A stretch of DNA of 64,000 nt from Catelliglobosispora koreensis DSM 44566 (GTDB taxonomy: Bacteria; Actinomycetota; Actinomycetes; Mycobacteriales; Micromonosporaceae): positions 124,001 through 188,000 of the forward strand of contig NZ_KB903254.1 of assembly GCF_000379685.1 (NCBI RefSeq). The letters are read 5' to 3'. Positions 41,742-50,579 of this stretch are shown here, in pieces (within the stretch, counting starts at the first letter, position 1; each line of letters opens with the position of its first letter). The translations under genes and the position numbers were made by a program. The notes beneath the pieces are model-generated. The model had not been told where the DNA came from, did not search any database, and saw only the letters and a list, made by a program, of their open reading frames with translations.

Positions 41742-42619
41742 TCGAGATTCCGGAGCGCTTCACGGCGTACCGGCTGAGGTTTGAAAAAGAAGCTGGCGCC
41801 CGATGGCTGGCTGAGCTTCCGGCGATGATCGCGTCCTATGTGGACAGATGGGATCTGACCCTGGAGGACGCGCCACCGATGCACGGCATGGCGGCCCTGG
41901 TCCTTGCCGTGCGCCAGGCCGACGGCACACCAGCCAACCTCAAGCTCCAGCAAGCCGACAGCGAAAGCGACGGCGAAGGTCCGGGCCTGAAAGCCTGGGC
42001 CGGTGATGGCGCTGTTCGCCTGCTGCGCGAAGACGGGGTCATCCTGCTGCTGGAGCGGCTGCAAAGCAGGGATCTGCACAGCGTCAGCGACCCGCTGAAG
42101 GCGACACAGATCATCGCCGAACTGCTCGCCCGGCTGAACGCGCACCAAGCGCCCGAAGGCATCCGGACCCTCGATGGCGTCGTGACCGCGATGCTGGATC
42201 AGGTGCCGCAAGCGGCCGCCACGCTAGGCGGCGATGAAGGCAAGCTGGTGAAGCGTTGGGCCGCGATCGTTCGCGAAGTGGCCGGTGACGCGGGCGACCG
42301 GCTGCTGCACTGGGATCTGCATTTCGAAAACGTGCTGGCCGCCGATCGGGAGCCGTGGCTCGCCATTGACCCGAAGCCGATTTCCGGCAACCCCGGCTTC
42401 GAGCTGCTGCCCGCGCTCGACAATCGATTTGATGAGGCAGGGGTGCTCACGCGGTTTGATCTCATGACCGAAGTCATGGGGCTGGACCGGCAGGAGGCCT
42501 CGGCCTGGACCATCGCGCGCGTGCTGCAGAACTCGCTGTGGTCCGTTGAGGACGGCGAGGCGGGACTCGACCCCATCCAGATCGCCATCGCCGCCGCGCT
42601 GACCGGGCGGCAGGGCTAG
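41738..42619 (+). CDS. Aminoglycoside/hydroxyurea phosphotransferase-family kinase
   Basis: The 293-residue product belongs to the APH(6)/hydroxyurea kinase branch: LLLERLQSRDLHSVSD in the hinge, the catalytic loop LLHWDLHFENVL and the metal loop AIDPKPISGNPGFELLP. The catalytic aspartate and asparagine are present. Close relatives phosphorylate streptomycin, but many chromosomal copies have unknown small-molecule substrates. It overlaps pyrE by 4 bp, so they are co-translated. Confidence 0.82.
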   Translation: MIEIPERFTAYRLRFEKEAGARWLAELPAMIASYVDRWDLTLEDAPPMHGMAALVLAVRQADGTPANLKLQQADSESDGEGPGLKAWAGDGAVRLLREDGVILLLERLQSRDLHSVSDPLKATQIIAELLARLNAHQAPEGIRTLDGVVTAMLDQVPQAAATLGGDEGKLVKRWAAIVREVAGDAGDRLLHWDLHFENVLAADREPWLAIDPKPISGNPGFELLPALDNRFDEAGVLTRFDLMTEVMGLDRQEASAWTIARVLQNSLWSVEDGEAGLDPIQIAIAAALTGRQG

Positions 42620-42628
42620 CCTGATCTT

Positions 42629-43249
42629 GTGAGCTGGCTCGATCTCATCGGCTGGGGCGGATCCGCCCTTCTCGTCTGGTCCTTATTGCAGACGAGAATC
42701 TTGCGGCTGCGCCTGCTCAACCTGCTGGGCTGCCTGGTGCTGACCGGGTTCAACTGGGCCCTGCAGGTGTGGCCCATGGTCGGCCTGAACATCGTGCTGG
42801 CGATCATCAATATCGTGTACCTGCGCAAGCTGATCTCCACCCGGCATGACGAGAAGGTGTACTCCGTCGTGTCCGTGGCGCCGGATGACCCGATGCTGAA
42901 CTACCTCTTGGGTTTCCACGCGAGCGATATCGCGAACTTCAACCCGTCATTCAAGAAAAGCGAAGGCGGGCTGGCGTTCATCATCATGCGCGGCGACGAT
43001 CTGGCCGGCATGATGCTCGCGCACGACGCCGGAAACGGTGTGGCGCAGATCGATCTGGACTATGTGACGCAACGCTTCCGCGACTTCTCCCCGGGCTACT
43101 TCGTGTTCAAGCAGAGCGGGCTGTTCTCACGGCACGGGTTCGTTAAGGTCCTCACGCCGCCAGGCATGGTCGAGCCGTATTACGGGCGGCTGGGCTTCCG
43201 GGCCGAGCGCGACCGATATGGCCTGGACCTCATCGCGCCAGAACGTTGA
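42629..43249 (+). CDS. YgjV-like membrane protein with C-terminal acyltransferase-like domain
   Basis: The 206-residue product (GTG 42629) has three N-terminal hydrophobic helices (LIGWGGSALLVWSLLQ, LLGCLVLTGFNWALQVW, MVGLNIVLAIINIVYL), as in small YgjV-type membrane proteins. A soluble domain of about 125 residues follows (HDEKVYSVVSVAPDD, GGLAFIIMRGDDLAGMML) that resembles a GNAT fold without a clear acetyl-CoA loop. The assignment is tentative. It ends 20 bp inside the convergent hydroxylase gene. Confidence 0.65.
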   Translation: MSWLDLIGWGGSALLVWSLLQTRILRLRLLNLLGCLVLTGFNWALQVWPMVGLNIVLAIINIVYLRKLISTRHDEKVYSVVSVAPDDPMLNYLLGFHASDIANFNPSFKKSEGGLAFIIMRGDDLAGMMLAHDAGNGVAQIDLDYVTQRFRDFSPGYFVFKQSGLFSRHGFVKVLTPPGMVEPYYGRLGFRAERDRYGLDLIAPER

Positions 43250-44240
43250 CGATTCTGGCGAACAGCCCAGGAAACGTTGCCGCCAACGGGACGATCGCCT
43301 TTCTCATGGGCGCTGGGCCGGTCGAGAGCACCAGACCCCTTGTCAGCACGCGGTAGTCGCGGGTGAGCCGGGTCCACTCCCGCTCGTAGTCAGCTGGCCG
43401 CTCGCGCGCGATGGCGCTGACCGCGGCCTGGGCCTGCTTGACCGCGAGACTGATTCCCTCACCGGTGAGCGCGTCTTCATACCCGCCCGCGTCGCCGATC
43501 AGCAAGACCCTGCCGTGAACGCGCCGCGCGACCGTCTGCCGCAACGGTCCCGCCCCGCGCACAGGCCCGCGTTCAGCCTCGCCAAGGCGATCCAGCAAAC
43601 CCGGGAACCAAGCCAGATCCGGCTGGTGCGCGGTGAGGATGGCGACCCCGATCTGGTCCGGCGCAACGGGAGTCACATAAGCCTCACCCCACCGCGACCA
43701 CCACACTTCAACAAACTCCGACCACGGGGGCGTACGGAAGTGCCACCGCACCCCAAACCGCCTCGGCCGCCCCGGCCGGACCGTGATGCCCAGCGCCCGC
43801 CGCACGGGCGAGTGCAGCCCGTCGGCGGCGAGCAGATAGCGGGCACGCATCCCGTGCGCGCTAACGCCATCAGCGTCCTGGTGCACTTCAGTGATCCGGG
43901 TGGTGGTCCACTGCGTACCGTGCTGTTGGGATAGTTCGCTCATCGCGGCATGCAACTCGGTGCGGCGGACCCCCAGGCCCGGCCCGTTGCCGAAGACCGC
44001 TTCCGCGTGACGCTTCCCGTCGGTGTAGCGGATGCCCCGCAACGCCACACCTTTGAGCGCCGCGCCCAGCTCCCTTAGCACGGCAAGCCCACCGGGCATG
44101 ATGCCCTCGCCGCACGCCTTGTCGACCGGCACCGGCCGTGGCTCACACACGATCGCGCTCAAGCCCGCCTTAGCCGCGCACACCGAGGCGGCCAGCCCGG
44201 CCGGGCCGCCGCCCGCGATGAGCACGTCGGCGTCATACAT
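43230..44240 (-). CDS. FAD-dependent monooxygenase (SrsC-like hydroxylase)
   Basis: The 336-residue product has the FAD-binding motif VLIAGGGPAGLAASVCAA, the D-G loop LLAADGLHSPVRRALG and the GD motif VLLIGDAGGYEDALTGEGIS. This is the geranylgeranyl-reductase/PHBH-type flavoprotein fold. It overlaps by 8 bp a methyltransferase gene that follows a type III polyketide synthase gene. The same trio in Streptomyces griseus (srsA, srsB, srsC) makes methylated phenolic lipids whose ring is hydroxylated to quinone by the flavoprotein. I infer the same final step here. Confidence 0.82.
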   Translation of the reverse strand: MYDADVLIAGGGPAGLAASVCAAKAGLSAIVCEPRPVPVDKACGEGIMPGGLAVLRELGAALKGVALRGIRYTDGKRHAEAVFGNGPGLGVRRTELHAAMSELSQQHGTQWTTTRITEVHQDADGVSAHGMRARYLLAADGLHSPVRRALGITVRPGRPRRFGVRWHFRTPPWSEFVEVWWSRWGEAYVTPVAPDQIGVAILTAHQPDLAWFPGLLDRLGEAERGPVRGAGPLRQTVARRVHGRVLLIGDAGGYEDALTGEGISLAVKQAQAAVSAIARERPADYEREWTRLTRDYRVLTRGLVLSTGPAPMRKAIVPLAATFPGLFARIVNVLAR

Positions 44241-44733
44241 AAGCCAGGGCCGCGTTCTCCACTTTGATCCGTTTGGCCAGAACGAACGCGTTGAGGACCG
44301 TGAACGCGATCGCGGTGATCCAGGCGCTGTGCACCAACGGAAGCGCGATGCCCTCGGCCACGACCGCGACGTAGTTGGGGTGACGCAGCCAGCGATACGG
44401 TCCCTTGGTTACCAAAGGCAGCCCGGGCACGACAATGACGAGCGTGTTCCAGCGTGGCCCCAAAGTCTTGATGCACCACCACCGCAGGGCCTGGCTCAGC
44501 ACGACGATCGCCAGCATCGGCCAGCCCAGCCACGGCAGGAACGAGCGGTCGGTTAGCGCGACTTCGGCGACGCAGCCGGCGAGCAGTCCAACGTGGATCG
44601 CCACCATGACCGGATAGTGCGACCTGCCATGCTCCACGCCCCCACGCTCAAACGCCCACCGCGCGTGCCGTTTCGACACGACGAGCTCGGCCAAGCGCTC
44701 CACGCCGACTGCCAGAATCAGCAAGTAGTACAT
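44233..44733 (-). CDS. Isoprenylcysteine-carboxyl-methyltransferase-family protein (SrsB-like)
   Basis: The 166-residue product has four or five membrane helices and the ICMT-type SAM-binding end: GPYRWLRHPNYVAVVAEGIA followed by ERAVENA-like LAKRIKVENAAL. In phenolic-lipid clusters such proteins O-methylate alkylresorcinols. It lies between the polyketide synthase (7-bp gap) and the hydroxylase (8-bp overlap). Confidence 0.85.
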   Translation of the reverse strand: MYYLLILAVGVERLAELVVSKRHARWAFERGGVEHGRSHYPVMVAIHVGLLAGCVAEVALTDRSFLPWLGWPMLAIVVLSQALRWWCIKTLGPRWNTLVIVVPGLPLVTKGPYRWLRHPNYVAVVAEGIALPLVHSAWITAIAFTVLNAFVLAKRIKVENAALAYV

Positions 44734-44740
44734 GGTCTCC

Positions 44741-45793
44741 TCACCATTGCATGAGCACGAGTTCGCTGCAGAAGCCGGGTCCCATCGCCATCATGAGACC
44801 GGGCGTTCCAGGGTTTGGCGGTCGCGTCATCGTCTCGTGCAGCACATGCAGCACACTGACCGACGACATGTTTCCCTTCTCGCGCAACGACTTTCGTGTG
44901 ACTGCCAGACTGTCCGGGCCGAGTGCCAGGGTCCGCTCGATCGCGTCAATCACCTTGGGACCACCCGGATGCGAGACCCAGCTGGCGATGTCTCCAGGAT
45001 GAAGTCCGTGCGGGGCAAGGAAATCCGTCACATCGCCGCCCAGGTATTTCTCCGCGATGGCCGCGACTTCCGCCGATAGCACGATGCGGAATCCCTCAGC
45101 GCCGATTTTCCACCCCATGACCTCGGGCGTACCAGGGTAGAGCCGGCTGCGGCTGCTAAGCACCCGCGGCCCCGCTCCGGCACGCCCGGCACCGGCCACC
45201 ACGACGGCAGCCGCACCGTCGCCGAAAAGGCTTGCGGCCACTAGGTTCGCGGCGGAACTGTCCGTGCGCTGGACGGTCAGCGAGCACAGCTCCACGGCGA
45301 GCAAAACCGCCACGTGATCGGGATAAGCCAGCAGATAGTCGTGCACACGCGCGACACCGGCGGCTCCCGCGACACAGCCCAGCCCGAATAACGGCAGGCG
45401 TTTGACGTCTTGGCGCAGCCCGAGCCGTTCAGCGAGGCGGGCTTCCAGCGACGGGACGGCCAGACCCGTGACGGTGGTCGACACGATGAGGTCAACGTCT
45501 TGCGGGCCGAAGCCCGCGTTGTCCAAGGCGGCTTTGATGGCCCGCTCCCCGAGCTCCAGCGCCACGTCGATGTAGGCGTTGTTAGCGTCGGTGAATCCGG
45601 TCAGATCACGATACTGATCTATCGGCAGGGCCAGGTGGCGGTGCTCGACGCCCGCCGACTGGGCAAACCGGGTAAACACCCGTCCGGACACAGTGGACAG
45701 TTCCGCGAGAATCTCTTCCTGCGTGTACTTCTGCGCCGGGAAGGCCGGCTCAACCGCTGCGATCCGGGGTGCCTGGCGTCCGGATGTCGTCAC
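44741..45793 (-). CDS. Type III polyketide synthase (alkylresorcinol/alkylpyrone synthase type)
   Basis: The 350-residue product has the type III PKS catalytic triad: Cys-140 in FGLGCVAGAAG, His-275 in WVSHPGGPK and Asn-308 in KGNMSSVSV, with the C-terminal GPGF-type loop MGPGFCSEL. Enzymes of this kind extend fatty acyl starters with malonyl-CoA and cyclise the product. The next two genes encode an ICMT-like methyltransferase and a flavin hydroxylase, which makes a phenolic lipid (alkylresorcinol-quinone type) the likely product. Confidence 0.9.
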   Translation of the reverse strand: MTTSGRQAPRIAAVEPAFPAQKYTQEEILAELSTVSGRVFTRFAQSAGVEHRHLALPIDQYRDLTGFTDANNAYIDVALELGERAIKAALDNAGFGPQDVDLIVSTTVTGLAVPSLEARLAERLGLRQDVKRLPLFGLGCVAGAAGVARVHDYLLAYPDHVAVLLAVELCSLTVQRTDSSAANLVAASLFGDGAAAVVVAGAGRAGAGPRVLSSRSRLYPGTPEVMGWKIGAEGFRIVLSAEVAAIAEKYLGGDVTDFLAPHGLHPGDIASWVSHPGGPKVIDAIERTLALGPDSLAVTRKSLREKGNMSSVSVLHVLHETMTRPPNPGTPGLMMAMGPGFCSELVLMQW

Positions 45794-45816
45794 CCCGGTA
45801 AGGGTACCCGCTCGGC

Positions 45817-47229
45817 CTAGCCGTGCGGCCTGCCGCGCCCGCCCGGGCCCAGCTGCTTACGCGGTTTGACGGCGATCTCAATAGGAGTGCCCTCAAACCC
45901 GAATTCCTCGCGGAGTTTGCGCTCGATGAACCGGACGTAACCGGCGTCCATCGGTGCGGTCGTGAACAACACGAACTTCGGCGGCCGGTTGCCCGGCTGC
46001 GTCGCGAACATGATGCGCGGCGCGCGTCCACCCCGGACCGGGTGCGGTGTCTCCTGCGTCAAAGCGGTCAGCCACTGGTTCAAGCGGGCGGTGGCGATGC
46101 GCCGCTCCCAGCTGGCCAGGGCTTTACGCAACGCTGGTGCCAGCTTCTCGACGGCCCGCCCGGTCATCGCGGAGATGTTGACCCGCAACGCCCACGGGAT
46201 GCGCTTGAGTTCCCGCTCGATTTCCTTGTCGAGATAGAACCGGCGATCCTCATCGACCAGGTCCCACTTGTTGAACGCCAGCACCACGCCACGGCCAGCT
46301 TCGGAAACCATGGTGAGCAAGCGCTGATCCTGCTCGGAGATGACCTCGCTGGCGTCAAGCAGCACCACGGTCACTTCGGCGGCCTCGATCGCGGCTGACG
46401 TGCGCAGCGACGCGTAATACTCCGTGCCGCTGGCTTGGCCCACCCGCTTGCGCAGACCGGCCGTGTCCACGAACTGCCAGACCTCATTGCCGACGGTCAC
46501 GAGCGAGTCCACCGGGTCAACGGTGGTTCCCGCGACGGAGTCCACAACGGACCGTTCTTCGTTTGCCAAGCGGTTCAGTAGGCTGGACTTGCCGACGTTG
46601 GGACGGCCCACGAGGGCGACCCGGCGGGGGCCTCGCGGTCCGCCTTCCTTCGTTAGCGGCGCCTCTTTGGAGAACGAGTCGAGCACGACATCAAGCAATT
46701 CGCCTGAACCCCGGCCGTGCAGGGCTGAGACGGGATAAGGCTGACCGAGCCCGAGCGACCACAGCGACATGGCCTCGATCTCGCGGGCCTGGTTGTCGAC
46801 TTTGTTCGCGACCAGCAGCACCGGTTTCTTGCTGCGGCGCAACATTTTGACGGCTTTCTCGTCGTCGTCGGTCGCGCCGATCATCGCGTCGACCACGAAC
46901 AGCACCACGTCAGCGGTCGCGACCGCCGCCTCGGCCTGCCGCGCGATCGCCGCCGCACGGTCCTTCGCGTCGGGCTCCCAGCCGCCGGTGTCGACGACGG
47001 TGAATTCGCGGCCATTCCACGTGGCGTCATAGGCGACGCGGTCACGGGTCACGCCGGGCACGTCTTCAACGACAGCCTGGCGGCGGCCGATGATGCGGTT
47101 GACCAAAGTGGACTTTCCGACGTTGGGACGGCCAACGACGGCGACCACGGGCACCGCGACTACGGCATCCTCGTCGCCAACCGGGGTGTCCTCGGGGAGG
47201 CTGGCGAGTTCCAGCTCAGTGTCTTTCAT
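45817..47229 (-). CDS. der: Ribosome-assembly GTPase Der (EngA)
   Basis: The 470-residue product has two consecutive GTPase domains, each with [19 protein letters not shown]-loops, DTGG/DTAGL switch II and NKVD/NKWD G4 motifs, and a C-terminal KH-like domain ([20 protein letters not shown]). It has an acidic N-terminal extension of about 30 residues, usual in actinobacteria. Der assists 50S subunit assembly. It overlaps cmk by 4 bp. Confidence 0.96.
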   Translation of the reverse strand: MKDTELELASLPEDTPVGDEDAVVAVPVVAVVGRPNVGKSTLVNRIIGRRQAVVEDVPGVTRDRVAYDATWNGREFTVVDTGGWEPDAKDRAAAIARQAEAAVATADVVLFVVDAMIGATDDDEKAVKMLRRSKKPVLLVANKVDNQAREIEAMSLWSLGLGQPYPVSALHGRGSGELLDVVLDSFSKEAPLTKEGGPRGPRRVALVGRPNVGKSSLLNRLANEERSVVDSVAGTTVDPVDSLVTVGNEVWQFVDTAGLRKRVGQASGTEYYASLRTSAAIEAAEVTVVLLDASEVISEQDQRLLTMVSEAGRGVVLAFNKWDLVDEDRRFYLDKEIERELKRIPWALRVNISAMTGRAVEKLAPALRKALASWERRIATARLNQWLTALTQETPHPVRGGRAPRIMFATQPGNRPPKFVLFTTAPMDAGYVRFIERKLREEFGFEGTPIEIAVKPRKQLGPGGRGRPHG

Positions 47230-47885
47230 CGGCTCGTCAGCAGTTCTTTTAGTTTGCCGACTACCTCGTCAATGTCCATGCCGGTGGAGTCGACCACGAG
47301 CGCGTCAGGCGCCTGGCGCAGCGGATCAGTCGCCCGGGTCGAGTCAAGGTGATCGCGGCGGGCCAGGTCTTCGGCCGTCGAGTGGTGATCGGCTTCCGTC
47401 TCCGTGCTGCGGCGGCGGGCCCGTTCCGTGACTGACGCGGTCAGATAGACCTTGAGATCGGCTTCGGGGGAAACGACCGTTCCGATGTCGCGCCCTTCCA
47501 CGACGATCCGTTCCGCGTCGGCGATCATCTCGCGCTGCTTGGTCACGAGGATCTGCCGCACCGCCGGGACCGCTGAGACCGCCGAAACGGCCGCTGTCAC
47601 TTCCGGCCCACGGATCGCCGTGGCGACATCCGTTCCGTTTACTTCCACCAGCGGGCCTGCCGGGTCGATGCCGACGGCGATTTCCGCGTCGAGCACGACC
47701 TTCGTGATGCCCTCATGGTCGCCGAGGTCAACACCTGCCTGCAGCACCGCCCACGTCGCGGCGCGGTACATCGCGCCTGTGTCGAGGTACCGGGCATCCA
47801 GGGCCTGGGCCAGCCGTCGTGAAACCGTCGACTTACCCGAACCCGACGGCCCATCCACCGCCACTACGCAACGCGCCAACGTCAT
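47226..47885 (-). CDS. cmk: Cytidylate kinase
   Basis: The 219-residue product has the P-loop [19 protein letters not shown], the tunnel/lid motif [11 protein letters not shown] and the nucleotide-binding [11 protein letters not shown]. It phosphorylates CMP and dCMP. It is followed by der with a 4-bp overlap, the usual actinobacterial pair. Upstream, where rluB is often found, there are eight unrelated genes. Confidence 0.96.
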   Translation of the reverse strand: MTLARCVVAVDGPSGSGKSTVSRRLAQALDARYLDTGAMYRAATWAVLQAGVDLGDHEGITKVVLDAEIAVGIDPAGPLVEVNGTDVATAIRGPEVTAAVSAVSAVPAVRQILVTKQREMIADAERIVVEGRDIGTVVSPEADLKVYLTASVTERARRRSTETEADHHSTAEDLARRDHLDSTRATDPLRQAPDALVVDSTGMDIDEVVGKLKELLTSR

Positions 47886-47962
47886 GCCCCTATTCTGCCC
47901 GGTCTGCCCCTGCCAACATCTCGCCGGGTCGAAATACGTGTCGTGGGCGATATGCTTCCCCC

Positions 47963-48295
47963 ATGACCACGCGTTTCGCTCCCGCGCCCACCGGCCTCGC
48001 CCGGCCGGGCAGGACAGTGGTGGTCATCGATGACCTCGGGGAACTTCACGGTCCCACCGCCGGTCTCGTCGAACTCCCCCATCGCCTGTTCTGGCAGCGT
48101 TCCCGCTCTGTCGACCTCGGAAACCCCGCACTGCTGCGATGGACTTACGAAACCGTCTTGCGCGAAGCGGCAACGCTCAACGAGCTGCGCACTTGGCTTG
48201 ACGGCCCGACGCTCATAACGCTGTGGCCGTCGCTGTTCGTCCCGCGCGGGGTGCGTTCGGCCTGGGAGTTGCGTCACTCCGCGCTGCGCTCCTAG
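47963..48295 (+). CDS. Small protein partnered with a nucleotidyltransferase
   Basis: The 110-residue product (ATG 47963) has GLARPGRTVVVIDDLGELHG at the start, then PHRLFWQRSRSVDLGNPALL and RWTYETVLREAATLNELRTWL. The helical end and short length suit a small regulatory or antitoxin-like partner. It ends 11 bp before the AbiEii-like gene on the same strand. I know of no named family, so the partner role is inference. Confidence 0.6.
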   Translation: MTTRFAPAPTGLARPGRTVVVIDDLGELHGPTAGLVELPHRLFWQRSRSVDLGNPALLRWTYETVLREAATLNELRTWLDGPTLITLWPSLFVPRGVRSAWELRHSALRS

Positions 48296-48306
48296 TCTGA
48301 TCGACT

Positions 48307-48954
48307 ATGTCGACTGATCCGTTTCAGGCTGAGGTCACGCGGCTGGCGCTGTCCGCGGCCGCCCCACACGGCTACGCCCTGGCGGGCGGCCAGGCCCTCA
48401 TGGCACACGGCATCGTCAGCCGTCACACCGAAGACATCGACCTATTCACCGACGTCGACGATGCCGCCCTCACGGTCGCGCAACCCTTGCAGACCGCGCT
48501 CGAACAGGCCGGCCTGCACACCGAGGTCATCTCCGGGCCGGATGAGCTTTTCGAAGGCATGGCCAATGACATGGTCGAGCTTGAGGTCAGCCACGGCACG
48601 GAGACCGTTCGCGTCAGCCTCGCCCACTTTCGCCGGATCAAGCCACCGGTCACTTTGGACATTGGCCCAGTGCTGCATCTCGATGATGTCCTCGGTTCGA
48701 AGATCGCGGCCCTGGCGACCCGCGCCGAACCACGGGATTTCATCGACGTGGCGGCGGCGCTCCGGCAATATCCGGCGGCTGAGTTGATCCGGTTGGGCCA
48801 GCAGGCTGACCCGACCCTCGTCAGCGACGACTTCGCCGAAGCGATGCGGCGCCTCGACGGGCTCGACGATGTTGTGTTCACAGCGCTTTATGGGCTCACG
48901 GAAGCTGAAGTCTCGACGGTCCGGGAAGCGTTCTCGGGCTGGAATCGTGGTTGA
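48307..48954 (+). CDS. AbiEii-like nucleotidyltransferase
   Basis: The 215-residue product has the nucleotidyltransferase signature ALAGGQALMAHGIVSRHTED followed by IDLFTDVD, with the catalytic aspartates in DIDL. The rest (VTLDIGPVLHLDDVLGSKIA, EPRDFIDVAA) matches the AbiEii/MenT-type family. Known members are toxins that modify tRNA or confer phage abortive infection with an AbiEi antitoxin. Here the upstream 110-residue gene is not an evident AbiEi, so the function is unproven. Confidence 0.75.
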   Translation: MSTDPFQAEVTRLALSAAAPHGYALAGGQALMAHGIVSRHTEDIDLFTDVDDAALTVAQPLQTALEQAGLHTEVISGPDELFEGMANDMVELEVSHGTETVRVSLAHFRRIKPPVTLDIGPVLHLDDVLGSKIAALATRAEPRDFIDVAAALRQYPAAELIRLGQQADPTLVSDDFAEAMRRLDGLDDVVFTALYGLTEAEVSTVREAFSGWNRG

Positions 48955-48976
48955 CGCCCGGCGGTAGGGTGGGCGA

Positions 48977-50152
48977 ATGGCTGACGGGGTTTGGGAGCTT
49001 TTCGGTTCACTGATGTCGCCCGGTGGCGCAAATGACCCCTACCCGTTATATGCCAAGCTTCGTGCGCACGGGCCGCTCGTCGAGGCACAGCCCGGCATGC
49101 TCATCGCGACGTCCTACGCGACCGTCGATGAGGTGCTGCGTGATCCCGCGCTCGGCGTGGAGCCCGCGCCAGGCGCGCTCGAACGGTCCATTTTGGCCAC
49201 TAACCCACCCGATCACACCCGGATGCGGCGGCCGATCGCGGCGGCGTTCACGCCCCGGCGCATCGGTGGGCTCAGGAGCGCTATCCAAGCGCAGGCAACG
49301 AGTTTGCTTGACGGTCTGCCTGGCAACTCAGCCGACCTGATGGCGGAATTCGCCTACCAGCTGCCAGTGGGCGTGATCTGTGAACTGCTTGGCGTGCCAC
49401 ACAAAGACCGCACGTGGTTTCGCCCGATCGCGCAAGATGTGGCCGCGGCGCTGGAGTTCAACATGACGCCGGAGACCGTGGAAAACTACGCGAGCGCGTC
49501 TGAACTGCTGCTCAGCTATTTCGCGAGTTTGGTCGAGCTCAAGACGAGTACACCCGAGGATGATCTGATCTCGGATTTGGCCAAGAGCGAGGCGCTGACG
49601 CCCGCCGAGCTGCTCCGAAACCTTGCGCTGCTTTTGATCGCTGGGTTCGAGACGACGACAAACCTGATCGGCAACGGGGTCATGGCCCTGTTGCGCCATC
49701 CGGATCAGCTCGCCCGGCTCAAAGCGCAGCCGGAGCTGACGCCCGCGTTCATCGAAGAGTTCCTGCGCTATGACCCGCCGGTGCAGGTGACCTCTCGCGT
49801 GGCGCTGCAGCCGACTGTCGTGAATGGACAGCAGATCGAGGCGGGGACCTACGTGGTGGCGCTCATCGGTTCGGCGAACCGTGATGAGGCAAGGTTTCCG
49901 GGCGCTGACCGGTTCGACCCGGACCGGCCGGACAATACGCCGATCTCCTTTGGCGCGGGCGCGCACTTCTGCCTCGGCGCGGCACTCGCGCGCATGGAAG
50001 GGCAAGTCGCGTTCCCGCTCTTGCTTGAGCGTCTTGACGGCTTGCGGCTGGAATCCGAACCAGTGCGGCGCGACCGTTTGGTGCTGCGCGGCTACGAGAC
50101 CTTGCCCGTCACGTGGAACGATTCTTCGTCAGGAACGGCGCCGCGGCGCTAA
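48977..50152 (+). CDS. Cytochrome P450
   Basis: The 391-residue product has the I-helix AGFETTTNLI, the ExxR of EFLRYDPPVQ (Glu-Xaa-Xaa-Arg) and the haem loop FGAGAHFCLGAALAR, with the cysteine ligand intact. It is a soluble bacterial class I enzyme needing ferredoxin and reductase, neither of which is encoded nearby. Substrate unknown. The last 44 bp overlap the convergent membrane-protein gene. Confidence 0.93.
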   Translation: MADGVWELFGSLMSPGGANDPYPLYAKLRAHGPLVEAQPGMLIATSYATVDEVLRDPALGVEPAPGALERSILATNPPDHTRMRRPIAAAFTPRRIGGLRSAIQAQATSLLDGLPGNSADLMAEFAYQLPVGVICELLGVPHKDRTWFRPIAQDVAAALEFNMTPETVENYASASELLLSYFASLVELKTSTPEDDLISDLAKSEALTPAELLRNLALLLIAGFETTTNLIGNGVMALLRHPDQLARLKAQPELTPAFIEEFLRYDPPVQVTSRVALQPTVVNGQQIEAGTYVVALIGSANRDEARFPGADRFDPDRPDNTPISFGAGAHFCLGAALARMEGQVAFPLLLERLDGLRLESEPVRRDRLVLRGYETLPVTWNDSSSGTAPRR

Positions 50153-50522
50153 GGATGGCCGCGGCGATCGCCACCGGCCCGCCGAGCCCGGAACTAGGCA
50201 TCACCGTGGGAAAGATGTCAGTGAAGAAGTCGCCCGCATTGTCATAACGCGAAGCGAGGGCCAACGCGGCGGCCGCCGTGGCGACGCCGGTCACCGCCGC
50301 GGCGATGCGCGGCCACTTCCCGTTGCCACCAATTGTCGCCGCCGCGGAAAGCAAGGCGAGCAGCGTCGCGCCGCAAACGTAGAAACCCCAGCCGGGGAAG
50401 CGGAACAGTCCCATGTCGAGGTCGCCATAGTGCGCCCACGGCAACAAGGACATCGCGAGCGCGGCACCCACCGTGCCGAGCCCCCAAGCGGTCCAGGCGA
50501 AGGCCTTTGCCATAGCAGCCAT
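50109..50522 (-). CDS. Small four-helix membrane protein
   Basis: The 137-residue product has four hydrophobic segments (FAWTAWGLGTVGAALAM, WGFYVCGATLLALLSAA, IAAAVTGVATAAAALALA, GPVAIAAAILSAAAPFL) and nothing else. It overlaps the end of the P450 gene in antisense and lies downstream of the protease gene, separated by a hairpin. Function unknown. Confidence 0.6.
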   Translation of the reverse strand: MAAMAKAFAWTAWGLGTVGAALAMSLLPWAHYGDLDMGLFRFPGWGFYVCGATLLALLSAAATIGGNGKWPRIAAAVTGVATAAAALALASRYDNAGDFFTDIFPTVMPSSGLGGPVAIAAAILSAAAPFLTKNRST

Positions 50523-50539
50523 CCTAACCGCCGCCCAAA

Positions 50540-50564
50540 CCGCCTGGCTTCAAGCGCCAGGCGG
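50540..50564 (-). terminator. Hairpin terminator candidate
   Basis: CCGCCTGGC (50540-50548) pairs with GCCAGGCGG (50556-50564) around a 7-base loop. It lies 16 bp past the protease stop codon on the minus strand and upstream of the small membrane-protein gene. Confidence 0.6.
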
Positions 50565-50579
50565 CGAGCGGACACGGAG

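Noticed and set aside
45794-45816. GGGTACCC palindrome as a terminator for the type III PKS promoter region
   Set aside because: Only 8 bp, with no loop and no partner; it is probably chance.
47963-48954. Complete AbiE phage-defence system
   Set aside because: The catalytic subunit is plausible, but the partner does not look like an AbiEi winged-helix antitoxin, so I report only an AbiEii-like pair.
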